From NCBI GenBank assembly GCA_934215475.1, contig CAKPZY010000021.1, forward strand, positions 1 to 30,691: a stretch of 30,691 bases of DNA. Direction: 5' to 3'. Positions 16,887 to 25,348 of the stretch are shown piece after piece; positions within the stretch are counted from its first letter, which is position 1, and each line of letters starts with the position of its first letter. The notes under the pieces are model-generated. The model worked only from the letters and a program-made list of their open reading frames with translations. It ran no database searches and was not told the DNA's origin. The stretch comes from an uncultured Ligilactobacillus sp. (GTDB lineage: Bacteria; Bacillota; Bacilli; Lactobacillales; Lactobacillaceae). The position numbers and the translations under genes are program-made.

Positions 16887-18002
16887 TTATCCCTCGAATT
16901 CTTTTCTAACAGCCACTAAAGCTGCCATAATTACTTGATCCATGTTGTAATAGCGATACATTCCTAGGCGCCCGCCGAAAATAACGTTTCCGCCTGCCTT
17001 AGCGGCCAGTTCTGTATACTTTTTATACAGTGAATCATTCTTGCGATCATTAACGGGATAGTAGGGCTCGTCTCCCCGCTGCCAGTTTTTCGGATATTCA
17101 CGGGTTATAATCGTCTTATGCCTGTCACCCTTGCCAAAGTCAAAATGCTTGTGCTCAATGATCCGGGTAAACGGTGTCTCAGCGTCAGTGTAATTAACCA
17201 CAGCATTACCTTGATAATTACCAGTATCCAATTCCTCGGATTCAAAGCGCAATGAACGATATTCAAGTTCTCCTAACTTATAATCAAAGAATTGGTCGAT
17301 CATACCTGTAAAAAGTACGCGGTCGTAATTTTTAAGGTATTCATCTTTATGATCAAAGAAATCTGTCCCTGTCTCCACTGTAATCAAATCACTTGCAAAC
17401 ATTTTTTCAACGATTTGGGTGTATCCGCCGATCGGGATCCCTTGGTAAGGATCGTTAAAGTAATTATTGTCGTATGTAAAGCGGACTGGAATGCGGCGAA
17501 TAATAAACGCAGGCAGATCTTCAGCCTTTTTCCCCCATTGTTTTTCTGTATAGCCCTTGACTAATTTTTGATATAAATCATTACCAACCAGTGATATCCC
17601 TTGCTCCTCAAGATTCTCCGGTTTCTTTCCTTTCAGCGCCGCACGTTGTTCTTCAATTTTGGCTTTAGCCTCAGCTGGTGTGGTAACACCCCACATCTTA
17701 TTAAAGGTATTCATGTTAAAGGGCATGTTGTAGATTTCACCCTTGTAATTTGCAATTGGGCTATTCGTATAGCGATTAAACTCCGCAAATTGGTGGACAT
17801 ATTCCCAAATTTCTTTTTTATTGGTGTGAAAAATATGTGCGCCATATTTGTGGACCTGAATACCATCTATTTCTTCAGTATAAATATTCCCAGCGACATG
17901 ATCACGCTTTTCAATAACTTTTACTTCATTTCCTCTTTTAGCCGCCTCATAAGCGAAAGTAGCACCAAACAAACCGGCGCCAACTACCAAGTACTTCGTC
18001 AT
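16887..18002 (-). CDS. glf: UDP-galactopyranose mutase
   Basis: This flavoenzyme interconverts UDP-galactopyranose and UDP-galactofuranose in the cytosol and supplies the donor for galactofuranosyltransferases. The 371 residues begin with the FAD-binding motif VVGAGLFGATFA (GAGLFGA at 8-14). They continue with HIFHTNKKEIWEYV, the region around FNMNTFNKMWG and KGYTEKQWGK. RIPVRFTYDNNYFNDPYQGIP, here cited in part, and the C-terminal GGRLGMYRYYNMDQVI complete the set. GGAGGA precedes the ATG closely. It is the first gene of the long minus-strand operon ending at 10180. Length and all motifs are normal, so it is probably active, and the polysaccharide probably contains galactofuranose. Confidence 0.96.
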   Translation of the reverse strand: MTKYLVVGAGLFGATFAYEAAKRGNEVKVIEKRDHVAGNIYTEEIDGIQVHKYGAHIFHTNKKEIWEYVHQFAEFNRYTNSPIANYKGEIYNMPFNMNTFNKMWGVTTPAEAKAKIEEQRAALKGKKPENLEEQGISLVGNDLYQKLVKGYTEKQWGKKAEDLPAFIIRRIPVRFTYDNNYFNDPYQGIPIGGYTQIVEKMFASDLITVETGTDFFDHKDEYLKNYDRVLFTGMIDQFFDYKLGELEYRSLRFESEELDTGNYQGNAVVNYTDAETPFTRIIEHKHFDFGKGDRHKTIITREYPKNWQRGDEPYYPVNDRKNDSLYKKYTELAAKAGGNVIFGGRLGMYRYYNMDQVIMAALVAVRKEFEG

Positions 18003-18426
18003 TATAGATCCTCCTCATAACAATCAATGCAGGGTATGAGCTTTTAATTTATTAACATACTCACACAAACAATAACCTTTATCCTTACAGCTTTTATTCA
18101 AATCAATTAAAAAAGTTTCAGTAGTGCATATCTTTTGAATTTCATGGTGTTTCAAAAATGCAATCTGCCTCATTTTCCTATATTTTCACTAATAGTTCAA
18201 GTATCCATAAAAATTATAGTAATTCTTAAGCAATTCTCAATGAATATTCTTCTCTGTTTTCGCTTTTTAATAGTCCTGTTGCATACTGTCATAAAGCCCA
18301 TTATTACCTCATGAACCTCGTTATAAGATATATTCTTGAACTTTATTTTCGTTCTTATTAATAGTATAGTTAATAAGCGTATCAGATAAATATTTTTTAG
18401 TTCGAAATGAAAGTGACTGAATCTAA
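18003..18426. other. AT-rich divergent intergenic region between glf and the LicD-family gene
   Basis: This 424-base stretch has no supportable gene. It should hold promoters in both directions. Besides the minus-strand candidate, TTGCAT (18279-18284) and TATTAC (18302-18307), 17 bases apart, could serve the plus-strand gene. It is noticeably more AT-rich than the genes on either side and may be a recombination junction of the cluster. Confidence 0.4.
18078..18106 (-). promoter_or_regulatory. Candidate promoter of the glf-wzx-wzy operon
   Basis: On the minus strand TTGATT (18106-18101) and GATAAA (18083-18078) are 17 bases apart, about 75 bases upstream of the glf start. Each hexamer matches four of six consensus positions, so it is only a candidate. 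Confidence 0.35.
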
Positions 18427-19239
18427 TTGATAAAACTTGAAACAAAAGATGTTAAAAAACGTTTATTAAATATTTTGTTAGCCTTGCAAAAATTCTGTAA
18501 TGATCATGACCTGCAGTTTTACCTCTCTGCCGGCACGCTTTTAGGTGCAATTAGGCATCAAGGCTTTATACCCTGGGATGACGACATAGATGTTTGCATG
18601 TCTCGCCCTGATTATGATACTTTGCTAAAATTGGCACAGAAAAGCAAAAATTTTGGGGGACACTACAAGATTGAATGCTTCTTTTTAGGAAACTCCAATT
18701 ATCCCTTTATCAAAGTGATCGACACTAATACCAAAATTGACCCGACTTATATGGAAGAAGGCTCCACTGGTTCCTTGTTTGTCGACGTCTTCCCAGTTGA
18801 TGCATTGCCGGATAATATAAGCAAAATAAAAAGCATTTATAGAAAAGCTGAAATTTATCGGCGGATATTGATGTTAAATTCTGCTAAAATAGGAACTGGC
18901 AAATCAAAATTAAGAACGCTTATTAAACCTTTCCTAGTTCCTTTTGCCAAGTTGATTGGAGTAAAGCGCTGCAACCAAAAACTAGATCAACTTTCACGAA
19001 CCTACAATTTTGCTGCGGGTCAAAAAGTTGGCTCAATAATGTGGGGGCTTTATGGTCCTGGAGAGGTTATGCCTAAGCAAGGGTTTGATCAGAGTATAAC
19101 AGTTACTTTTGAAGGGCATTCATTTCAAACGATGGCCTGCTGGAAAGAGTACTTGATCAATATGTATGGTGATTATATGAAGTTACCGCCAAAAGAAAGC
19201 CGTCGGATCCACTTGCTGACTGCTTGGGAAAGAGAGTGA
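18427..19239 (+). CDS. LicD family nucleotidyltransferase-fold protein
   Basis: LicD-family proteins transfer phosphorylated groups, for example phosphocholine or glycerol/ribitol phosphate, from CDP-activated donors to surface glycans. The 270-residue protein has FYLSAGTLLGAIRHQGFIPW with WDDDIDV at 50-56, the signature metal-binding Asp cluster, then FIKVIDTNTKID and VDVFPVDALP. A stop codon directly precedes the TTG at 18427, so the frame cannot start earlier. No ATG is near, the conserved domain begins by residue 30, and the ribosome binding site is weak (GAAAGTGA). tagD follows six bases later, so CDP-glycerol is the likely donor and glycerol phosphate the likely substituent. That is inference from context. 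Confidence 0.82.
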   Translation: MIKLETKDVKKRLLNILLALQKFCNDHDLQFYLSAGTLLGAIRHQGFIPWDDDIDVCMSRPDYDTLLKLAQKSKNFGGHYKIECFFLGNSNYPFIKVIDTNTKIDPTYMEEGSTGSLFVDVFPVDALPDNISKIKSIYRKAEIYRRILMLNSAKIGTGKSKLRTLIKPFLVPFAKLIGVKRCNQKLDQLSRTYNFAAGQKVGSIMWGLYGPGEVMPKQGFDQSITVTFEGHSFQTMACWKEYLINMYGDYMKLPPKESRRIHLLTAWERE

Positions 19240-19245
19240 AGACAC

Positions 19246-19644
19246 ATGAAACGCGTGATTACTTACGGAACATTTGACTTAATGCATTATGGGCACATCA
19301 ACTTATTACAGCGGGCTAAATCATATGGGGATTACTTAGTAGTAGCAATTTCGACTGATGAATTTAACTGGGAAAAGAAACATAAAAAAACTTATTTTTC
19401 CTATGAACAACGTAAGCAACTGGTAGAAGCAGTACGTTATGTTGATTTAGTGATTCCCGAAGAAAGTTGGGCCCAAAAGAGATCTGATGTCCACAAATAT
19501 GACATTGATACTTTTGTAATTGGGGACGATTGGAAAGGCAAGTTCGACTTCTTAAAAGATGAAGGCGTTGAAGTTGTTTATCTTCCACGCACCCCAGAAA
19601 TAAGTACCACTCAAATTAAAAGTGATTTGAAACTTAAAAAATAA
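19246..19644 (+). CDS. tagD: Glycerol-3-phosphate cytidylyltransferase
   Basis: It makes CDP-glycerol from CTP and sn-glycerol-3-phosphate. The 132-residue protein is full length and has the cytidylyltransferase motif GTFDLMHYGHINLL (His14 and His17 form HxGH), the Arg-containing loop WAQKRSDV, FVIGDDWKGKFDFL and the RTPEISTTQIK signature at the C-terminus. In wall teichoic acid loci TagD feeds the poly(glycerol phosphate) polymerase, but no TagB/TagF homologue is present here. The partner is more likely the LicD-family gene six bases upstream. I expect CDP-glycerol to be used to decorate the polysaccharide. A second, cell-wide role in teichoic acid synthesis cannot be excluded. Confidence 0.94.
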   Translation: MKRVITYGTFDLMHYGHINLLQRAKSYGDYLVVAISTDEFNWEKKHKKTYFSYEQRKQLVEAVRYVDLVIPEESWAQKRSDVHKYDIDTFVIGDDWKGKFDFLKDEGVEVVYLPRTPEISTTQIKSDLKLKK

Positions 19645-19655
19645 AACGGCTCGGG

Positions 19656-19723
19656 AACTTGACCGGTCAAGTTAGGCTTTTATCCTAATTTGGTCGGTTC
19701 AAATTCCTAAGCCTTATTTTTTT
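19656..19723 (+). terminator. Palindrome and composite terminator after tagD
   Basis: A perfect 18-base palindrome AACTTGACCGGTCAAGTT (19656-19673) is followed by a stem formed by AGGCTT (19674-19679) with AAGCCT (19709-19714). That stem encloses an inner hairpin AATTTG/CAAATT (19687-19692 and 19700-19705). TATTTTTTT follows. The right arm overlaps the last codons of the convergent wzy copy 2. It should stop tagD transcription; no T tract is present for the other strand. Confidence 0.65.
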
Positions 19724-20879
19724 GCAGCTTTTTATAATTAGTTGAGATCTTTAGTTGGGCTAATAATCCCAAAAACATGACGTTGTATGAAGGATCTAAA
19801 AAATGCTGGTCGATAGCTGAGCTAATTATCACTAACATAAATCCGATTGCATACATTTCTTTTCTTTGAACCATAAAATTGTGCAGGGTGTAGTAACTAA
19901 CGACTAACATTATTAGAGAAATCAGAACACCAGAAATTATCAGCAAACGCAGGTATGACGAGTCAATGTAGAAATAACGAAAGTTTCCGCCAGGAAGCAT
20001 ACCATTGCCTTGTTCATGAAAGTGCTGACCAAATAAAGTAATGCCCTTTTCATGCAAAGCTTGTTGACCGATCTGAATGCGCCCAGATAAGGCCTTGTTT
20101 AGCTGATCAAAAAACCATATCTGTGGGGTGTAAAACACTGAAATCAAAACATTTGCCAATATGTATATCAATGATATTAAAAAGACTCCGGTCGACTGCA
20201 GTCTTTGCACGACTTTTTTTAGCTTTTGCCCAACAAATCCGCAAGCGAAGAGCAATAACAGCAAGAAGGTATCCAACCTGGCATTTGTAAAGTGATAAAC
20301 CAAGAGGATAGTCACAACCACTACTACATTCTCTTTCCAAGACATCACGAATTCATTCAACACATAGTAGGCCAAAAGTACAAAAAATATCCGCGCAGCA
20401 AAATCCGTTGGCGTGAAAAAGCCAAATGAGTTACGGACTAAACTCAAGCCTTGTCTGCCAAATAATTCATTAGGAATGACGCCGATGAAGCAAAGAAACA
20501 ACACGGAGAGAATACCTATTAGCGCACTGAATATATAAATTTTCAATATCCTGGTGAATCTAATCTCGTGAGCACCTAACACAAAAATCAAATAGTAAAA
20601 AAAATCAAAGTTTTGTGAGGGAATAGATAGTAAATATCCCCCTACTGTTGCCATTACGAGGATAATTTTCCAGCGCCAAGTGGAGTGCGGCCCAAAAAAT
20701 GAATTCAAGATCACGACTAGACCAGTAACCTTGAACACAGCAAAAACTGCGCCCATGCTCAGATGCGCAGACACCACTAGTGAAGTTTTCAAAACTCCCA
20801 CAAATATAAACAAAAATAAAGAGCTTAAATAAATATTTTCAGCTATATTTGAATTTTTTAAATCATGTTTACTGTCCAT
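19707..20879 (-). CDS. Polysaccharide polymerase (Wzy-like), copy 2
   Basis: A polytopic membrane protein of 390 residues, homologous to the Wzy at 14228-15442. Shared blocks are PTDFAAR (157-163), TNARLD (198-203), ALSGRI (263-268), LFGQHF with a following GNG, YFYIDSSYLRLL (302-313) and SSAIDQHFLDPSYNVMF (353-369). Order and spacing are kept although overall identity looks low, so this is an old duplication or separate acquisition rather than a recent copy. It is transcribed alone, between two plus-strand units, and has no flippase of its own nearby. Start choice is open: ATG at 20879 is 13 bases from GGAGG, and TTG at 20882 is 10 bases from it. It may polymerise a different repeat unit or make a different linkage. 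Confidence 0.72.
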   Translation of the reverse strand: MDSKHDLKNSNIAENIYLSSLFLFIFVGVLKTSLVVSAHLSMGAVFAVFKVTGLVVILNSFFGPHSTWRWKIILVMATVGGYLLSIPSQNFDFFYYLIFVLGAHEIRFTRILKIYIFSALIGILSVLFLCFIGVIPNELFGRQGLSLVRNSFGFFTPTDFAARIFFVLLAYYVLNEFVMSWKENVVVVVTILLVYHFTNARLDTFLLLLLFACGFVGQKLKKVVQRLQSTGVFLISLIYILANVLISVFYTPQIWFFDQLNKALSGRIQIGQQALHEKGITLFGQHFHEQGNGMLPGGNFRYFYIDSSYLRLLIISGVLISLIMLVVSYYTLHNFMVQRKEMYAIGFMLVIISSAIDQHFLDPSYNVMFLGLLAQLKISTNYKKLQKNKA

Positions 20880-20976
20880 CAAAACAAGACTACCTCCACA
20901 GCAGCATTCGCACCCGCTTTATAATTGTAGTAAGATGAAAGAGAAAATTTTCGTAGAATGTGAGGCTCGCTAAAAA

Positions 20977-21735
20977 ATGGAAAAACCATTAATATCAATT
21001 ATAACAATAGTAAATAAAAATACGGTGTATCAGAAATTTCTGGAAAGTTTAGAGAAACAACAAGATATTACTTATGAACTGATCAAAATCAATAACACAC
21101 ACCATGAATTTCTCGCAGCCAGAGATGCCTACAACGCAGCAGCGAAAAAAGCTCAGGGAAAGCTACTCTTTTTTTGCCATCCAGATATTCGTTTTCTAAA
21201 TTACCATGCACTTTATGATATCACAAATTATATCCGGGGAATTTCCAGCTTCGGTGTAGTTGGAGTTGCGGGCAGTCCTTACGAGCTTGTTAATGGTAAT
21301 CGGATTATCCTGTCTAATATCGTGCATGGAGCAGACAAGGTAGCTGCGGGAAACAAGATAAGTGAACCAACTCAAGTTCAAACTGTGGATGAATGTTTTT
21401 TTGTCATGACCAAAGATTTTTGGCAAAAATGTCCTTTTTCAATCGAGGGCGGTTGGCATTTGTACGCTGTGGAACAATGCCTTGCTGCCAATGAACAGGT
21501 TTTAACAAATTATGTTGTCCCAGCAAATCTGTGGCATACTTCTGAGGGAAAGTCCGAAGATTATCACTACTACACTTATCTACGCCACCTAGTAAATAAG
21601 TATCGCTCTACCCTCCCACATATCAATACCACCGTCAAAATGTGGCCGACTCAAGGATTACGCAGTCAACTATACATTAGTTACTGGCAATTGAACCGGT
21701 GGACGAAAAAAATCTTACACATCAAAGTTAAATAA
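20977..21735 (+). CDS. Glycosyltransferase-like protein, StrF-type GT2 fold
   Basis: This 252-residue protein looks like a small GT-A fold enzyme of the StrF-domain group, often annotated as glycosyltransferase in polysaccharide loci. LISIITIVNKN opens the fold, and FFCHPDIRF (65-73) takes the place of the usual DxD motif. VAGSPYELVNGNRII and VDECFFVMTKDFW follow, and HLYAVEQCLAA holds the probable acceptor or base region. The canonical DDGS block of common GT2 proteins is absent, so the assignment is less certain than for its neighbours. The ATG has only a weak TGAGG upstream. It is divergent from wzy copy 2 with a 97-base gap and is followed by a terminator. The donor is unknown. Confidence 0.68.
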   Translation: MEKPLISIITIVNKNTVYQKFLESLEKQQDITYELIKINNTHHEFLAARDAYNAAAKKAQGKLLFFCHPDIRFLNYHALYDITNYIRGISSFGVVGVAGSPYELVNGNRIILSNIVHGADKVAAGNKISEPTQVQTVDECFFVMTKDFWQKCPFSIEGGWHLYAVEQCLAANEQVLTNYVVPANLWHTSEGKSEDYHYYTYLRHLVNKYRSTLPHINTTVKMWPTQGLRSQLYISYWQLNRWTKKILHIKVK

Positions 21736-21802
21736 AAATAAAACAATTAAGGATTCCAAACCCCGGAAGCCACTGTTTTAGGGGATGTAATTCCATGACT
21801 TG

Positions 21803-21834
21803 AAAAGATAATCTAATTAAGTTATCTTTTTTTT
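21803..21834 (+). terminator. Rho-independent terminator after the StrF-type gene
   Basis: AAAAGATAA (21803-21811) and TTATCTTTT (21822-21830) form a 9-bp stem with a 10-base loop and end in a run of eight T. It is AT-rich, hence of moderate strength. Confidence 0.7.
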
Positions 21835-21919
21835 AATTTGGTTATTATTTCTTAAAGATAAAATTATTACCACAAATTCCTGATTTTTATGGTAAATTAA
21901 AGGTAGCGGAATTTTCCCA

Positions 21920-21950
21920 AAGCTGATATTTAACTTATTAAATGCAGCTT
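21920..21950 (+). promoter_or_regulatory. Hairpin upstream of the GT92-type gene
   Basis: AAGCTG/CAGCTT (21920-21925 and 21945-21950) and ATTTAA/TTAAAT inside (21928-21933 and 21938-21943) form a stacked hairpin with a CTTA loop. It lies in the 296-base gap before the gene. A weak TTGATC...TATAAA pair with a 15-base spacer (21964-21990) is the only promoter-like signal downstream of it. The role is unknown. Confidence 0.3.
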
Positions 21951-22031
21951 CGATTGGTTGGATTTGATCGTTTTTGGTCTTTATTATAAAAACCATCAAT
22001 ACTCTTATTCCAGAATTCAAGGAGATCATAC

Positions 22032-22991
22032 ATGAGCTTAAAAACAGCATTACACGCTAGCATCCGAAGAGTTCCGTCTTTTATTAACTTGAAAACAGAT
22101 TTCAAAACCGATGAAAATGTACGTCAAGCCGACCTGAAATATTTACTCCCCGGAGTGGTAAATTTGGGCCGACTTTTGCTTGAAGAAAAGAAAAAGACAC
22201 CAGTAAAATATGGCTTAGTCATTGTAGCAATTGCCAAGAATGAGGCACCTTATCTCAGTGAATGGATCAACTACTACCTGACCTTAGGTGTTTCTCACTT
22301 TTATATCTACGACAATGAAAGTACAGATAATATTCAGGAAATTTTATCTAAGTACGGAAATCTAGTGACATATACTAAATTCCCTGGCCGTAGACGACAA
22401 CTAGATGCCTATAATCACGCATTAAATTGCTTTGGCAGATCATGCCATTATATGGCCTTCTTGGATGTAGATGAGTTTCTTTACGTACAAGACCAAAAAC
22501 AAAACCTACTCGATATTTTATTCAAATATTTTTCTACCAAGAATGTCGGCGGGCTAGCAATTAACTGGCAAGTCTTCGGCTCGTCACACTTAGAGAAAAA
22601 ACCGTCCGGGCTTATGACAGACAATTTTGTGTACCGTTCAAAAAATGACTTTGAGAAAAATCATCATGTTAAAAGTATTGTAGATCCCAAATATACAGCT
22701 GGTTTTATAGATAACCCGCACTGCCCCTATTATCTTCCAGGCCATCATACCATCGATACCAATGGCTCAAAACTAACCGGAACTTTCACTAAAAGTGTCA
22801 ACACCGACACAATGCGGATAAATCATTATTTCACCAAATCTAAGGAAGAATTTATGCAAAAAAAGGCGCGGGGAAGAGCAACAACGAAAGCGCAACGAAC
22901 TATGCAAGATTTTGTTGACCATGATAAAAACGATATCTTTGACGATTCACTAAGACAATATAACCGAGCACACCATTTGAGTGAAAAATAA
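22032..22991 (+). CDS. Glycosyltransferase family 92-like protein
   Basis: The 319-residue protein matches the GT92 (DUF23/Glyco_tranf_2_4) pattern. IVAIAKNEAPYLSEWINYY begins near residue 64, then GVSHFYIYDNESTDN and PGRRRQLDAYNHAL, then FLDVDEFL (143-150), the metal-binding DxD. The second half has FGSSHLEKKPSGLM and a His-rich segment (NPHCPYYLPGHHTI). The N-terminal 55 residues before the domain are not recognised. AAGGAG lies seven bases upstream of the ATG. ugd follows after 21 bases, so the two form an operon. This makes it the nearest candidate user of UDP-glucuronic acid, but many members of the family use UDP-galactose. That link is only inference. Confidence 0.8.
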   Translation: MSLKTALHASIRRVPSFINLKTDFKTDENVRQADLKYLLPGVVNLGRLLLEEKKKTPVKYGLVIVAIAKNEAPYLSEWINYYLTLGVSHFYIYDNESTDNIQEILSKYGNLVTYTKFPGRRRQLDAYNHALNCFGRSCHYMAFLDVDEFLYVQDQKQNLLDILFKYFSTKNVGGLAINWQVFGSSHLEKKPSGLMTDNFVYRSKNDFEKNHHVKSIVDPKYTAGFIDNPHCPYYLPGHHTIDTNGSKLTGTFTKSVNTDTMRINHYFTKSKEEFMQKKARGRATTKAQRTMQDFVDHDKNDIFDDSLRQYNRAHHLSEK

Positions 22992-23012
22992 TTTTTTATG
23001 AGGAGCAGTGTC

Positions 23013-24263
23013 ATGTCACGAAATTTTAAAATAGCCGTCATTGGTACAGGGTACGTAGGCCTGAGTATTGCAACTTTATTAGCACAGCACAATGAAGTTC
23101 ATGCAGTAGATATAATTCCGGAAAAAGTTGCGTTGATCAATGCTAAAAAAACTCCGATACAGGATAAAGAAATTGAGTATTTTTTGGCACACAAAAAATT
23201 AAACTTGACAGCAACTCTTGATGCAAAAGAAGCTTATACTGATGCAGATTTTATAATAATTGCCACGCCGACTAATTACGATAGTGAAAAACACTTTTTT
23301 GACACGTCTTCTGTGGAGGAAGTTTTAAAACTTGTTAAAACATATGCTCCAAATGCAACGGTGATCATCAAGTCAACGATCCCGGTTGGGTATACGATAA
23401 ATATTCGCAAGAAACTAGGCATGAAAAATATACTTTTCAGCCCGGAGTTTTTGCGAGAAAGTAAGGCTTTATATGATAACCTCCACCCTTCGCGAATTAT
23501 TGTCGGTACTGATTTTTCTGACAAAAAATTAACAGAAAAAGCTCACGAATTTGCCGGATTACTGCAAGCAGGCGCAAGCGACGACAACATTAATACACTA
23601 TTCATGGGCTTTACTGAAGCAGAAGCGGTCAAATTATTTTCCAATACGTACTTGGCCTTACGTGTCAGCTTCTTCAACGAACTGGACACATACGCAGAAG
23701 TTAAAGGACTGAGCACAAAAAATATCATCGAAGGCGTAGGCTTAGATCCACGGATAGGCTTACATTACAATAACCCATCATTTGGATATGGCGGTTATTG
23801 CTTGCCTAAGGATACTAAACAATTATTGGCCAACTACCAAGACGTTCCTCAAGATTTGATCGAAGCCATCGTGAATTCAAACGCAACTCGCAAAGATTTC
23901 ATTACTGACCAGGTCTTAAAAATGGCCGGTTACTATAATTACAATGAAGATACAACATTTGATGCCGCTAAAGAAAAAGAAATTACTATTGGCATTTATC
24001 GCTTAACCATGAAAAGTAATAGCGATAATTTCAGACAAAGTTCAATTCAAGGTGTCATGAAACGTATTAAGGCTAAAGGCGCAAAGGTGATCATCTATGA
24101 ACCAACTTTGCCCAACGGCAGCACATTTTTTGGCAGCAAAGTAGTTAACTCTTTACCTAAATTCAAGTCCGCATCCAAAGCAATTATTGCCAACAGATAC
24201 AGCGATGCCTTGGACGATGTAGCAAATAAGGTCTATACGCGCGATTTATTTGAACGTGATTAA
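23013..24263 (+). CDS. ugd: UDP-glucose 6-dehydrogenase
   Basis: It oxidises UDP-glucose to UDP-glucuronic acid with two NAD+, in the cytosol. The protein has 416 residues. It carries the NAD-binding motif [17 protein letters not shown] at the N-terminus, [13 protein letters not shown], the conserved [15 protein letters not shown] region and [11 protein letters not shown] (257-267) with the catalytic Cys263. The frame is open from an ATG at 22998, but GAGGAG at 23000-23005 overlaps that codon and is seven bases from the ATG at 23013, which gives the standard N-terminus [11 protein letters not shown]. It is second in an operon behind the GT92-type gene and ahead of a strong terminator. Its presence suggests that an acidic sugar occurs in the polymer. 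Confidence 0.94.
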   Translation: MSRNFKIAVIGTGYVGLSIATLLAQHNEVHAVDIIPEKVALINAKKTPIQDKEIEYFLAHKKLNLTATLDAKEAYTDADFIIIATPTNYDSEKHFFDTSSVEEVLKLVKTYAPNATVIIKSTIPVGYTINIRKKLGMKNILFSPEFLRESKALYDNLHPSRIIVGTDFSDKKLTEKAHEFAGLLQAGASDDNINTLFMGFTEAEAVKLFSNTYLALRVSFFNELDTYAEVKGLSTKNIIEGVGLDPRIGLHYNNPSFGYGGYCLPKDTKQLLANYQDVPQDLIEAIVNSNATRKDFITDQVLKMAGYYNYNEDTTFDAAKEKEITIGIYRLTMKSNSDNFRQSSIQGVMKRIKAKGAKVIIYEPTLPNGSTFFGSKVVNSLPKFKSASKAIIANRYSDALDDVANKVYTRDLFERD

Positions 24264-24277
24264 ATTATAGCAACTAC

Positions 24278-24316
24278 AAAAAAGCTTGCTTCTTTATCTG
24301 AGAAACAAGCTTTTTT
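24278..24316. terminator. Bidirectional terminator between ugd and the GT2 operon
   Basis: AAAAAAGCTTG (24278-24288) and CAAGCTTTTTT (24306-24316) form an 11-bp perfect stem with a 17-base loop. The T and A runs allow termination from both sides, which fits the convergent genes. Confidence 0.85.
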
Positions 24317-24377
24317 GGATTTTATCAGTAGCAATTAAAGAACTACAAAAGATGACCTAGTAGACAGTGATAAGCCT

Positions 24378-25325
24378 TTAGTAGTTAGGATCAACTTGTT
24401 TGCCCATTTTACCTGCCATTCCATCTCTAGCAGCCTTAATAATGATTGGGAAATTAGTCCTAACATTGCCATCCTTAACTGACAAAGCAACATAATAAAG
24501 CACCATCAGGAGGGGGCTTATCTTTCGCACCATCCATTTCTTCCCGTACCGCTTATCAAAAACCACGTTGTTGCGAATGAAGTAATAGTCCTTCCAATTC
24601 ATCGGGGTTTTTTTCTCATTATGGTTGATTATTTTTGCGGGTAATTGTCTGAGCAAAACCGCGTTTCTAACATAAATAATTTTAGAGAAGCGCAACAATC
24701 TTTCGGCATAATCTGTATCGTCGAATTGAATAAAATATCCTCCGTCAGGTTTGCCAACTCTTTTAACTAATTCATTACTGATCAGAGGCCCTTCAAAAGT
24801 CATATCCTTGACAGTGTAGGTGTCCCTGTTCAAAGGATGCTTGGCATATTTTTTACGCCACCAGATGAAAAACTTTAAAAAATTAGTTGTATCTAAATCG
24901 ATACAGACTTTATCCGTAAAATTTGGCCCCTTTCTGGCGGGGATAGTAACTTGAACTTTATTTTGCTGCATTTGGTTCAGCAAAATTTCAAGACAATTTT
25001 TCGTGGGTGCTACATCATCATCCATGATCCAAAGATAATCAAAATCTGCTTGACTTGCTAATTCGACTGCAAGGGAAAAACCTCCGGAGCCGCCTAAATT
25101 TTCACTACTATGATAATAGGAACGGTCGATTTGCTCCTCTTCTCCACGCTTAATTTCTGAATAGCCTTGCTGCTTTAAATATTCAATGGTATCGTCACTG
25201 CTATTGTTATCAAACACTAAAACCCCTGCAGGCTTTACACTTTGTGCTTCTATAGCTTTGATCGCAGTCGCCAAACAATTTGACCGATTATATGTCACTA
25301 ACACGACACAAACACGTTTATACAT
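24378..25325 (-). CDS. GT2 glycosyltransferase, GlfT/rhamnosyltransferase-like
   Basis: The 315-residue protein has the arrangement of galactofuranosyl- and rhamnosyltransferases of the GlfT group. VVLVTYNRSNCLATAI opens it, then FDNNSSDDT near 38-46, SENLGGSGGF (74-83) and WIMDDDVAP (99-107), the DxDD metal site. FEGPLIS and FDDTDYAERL, the region of the catalytic base, come later, and a hydrophobic, basic C-terminal part follows. An ATG at 25334 is in frame, but AAGGA touches it. The same AAGGA is nine bases from the ATG at 25325, so I choose that start. It is the last gene of the 30549-24378 group. With glf in the window, a galactofuranosyl donor is plausible; rhamnose is the alternative. 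Confidence 0.8.
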   Translation of the reverse strand: MYKRVCVVLVTYNRSNCLATAIKAIEAQSVKPAGVLVFDNNSSDDTIEYLKQQGYSEIKRGEEEQIDRSYYHSSENLGGSGGFSLAVELASQADFDYLWIMDDDVAPTKNCLEILLNQMQQNKVQVTIPARKGPNFTDKVCIDLDTTNFLKFFIWWRKKYAKHPLNRDTYTVKDMTFEGPLISNELVKRVGKPDGGYFIQFDDTDYAERLLRFSKIIYVRNAVLLRQLPAKIINHNEKKTPMNWKDYYFIRNNVVFDKRYGKKWMVRKISPLLMVLYYVALSVKDGNVRTNFPIIIKAARDGMAGKMGKQVDPNY

Positions 25326-25348
25326 TTCCACCATTCCTTAACTCTGAT

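Noticed and set aside
18197..18445. An 82-codon open frame on the minus strand in the glf/LicD gap
   Set aside because: It has no recognisable motif or convincing ribosome binding site, is rich in Ile, Lys and Arg as expected from AT-rich non-coding DNA, and overlaps the start of the LicD-family gene.
19246..19644. TagD as evidence for a complete wall teichoic acid operon
   Set aside because: No TagA, TagB, TagF or TagGH homologue is present in the window, so only CDP-glycerol supply is supported.
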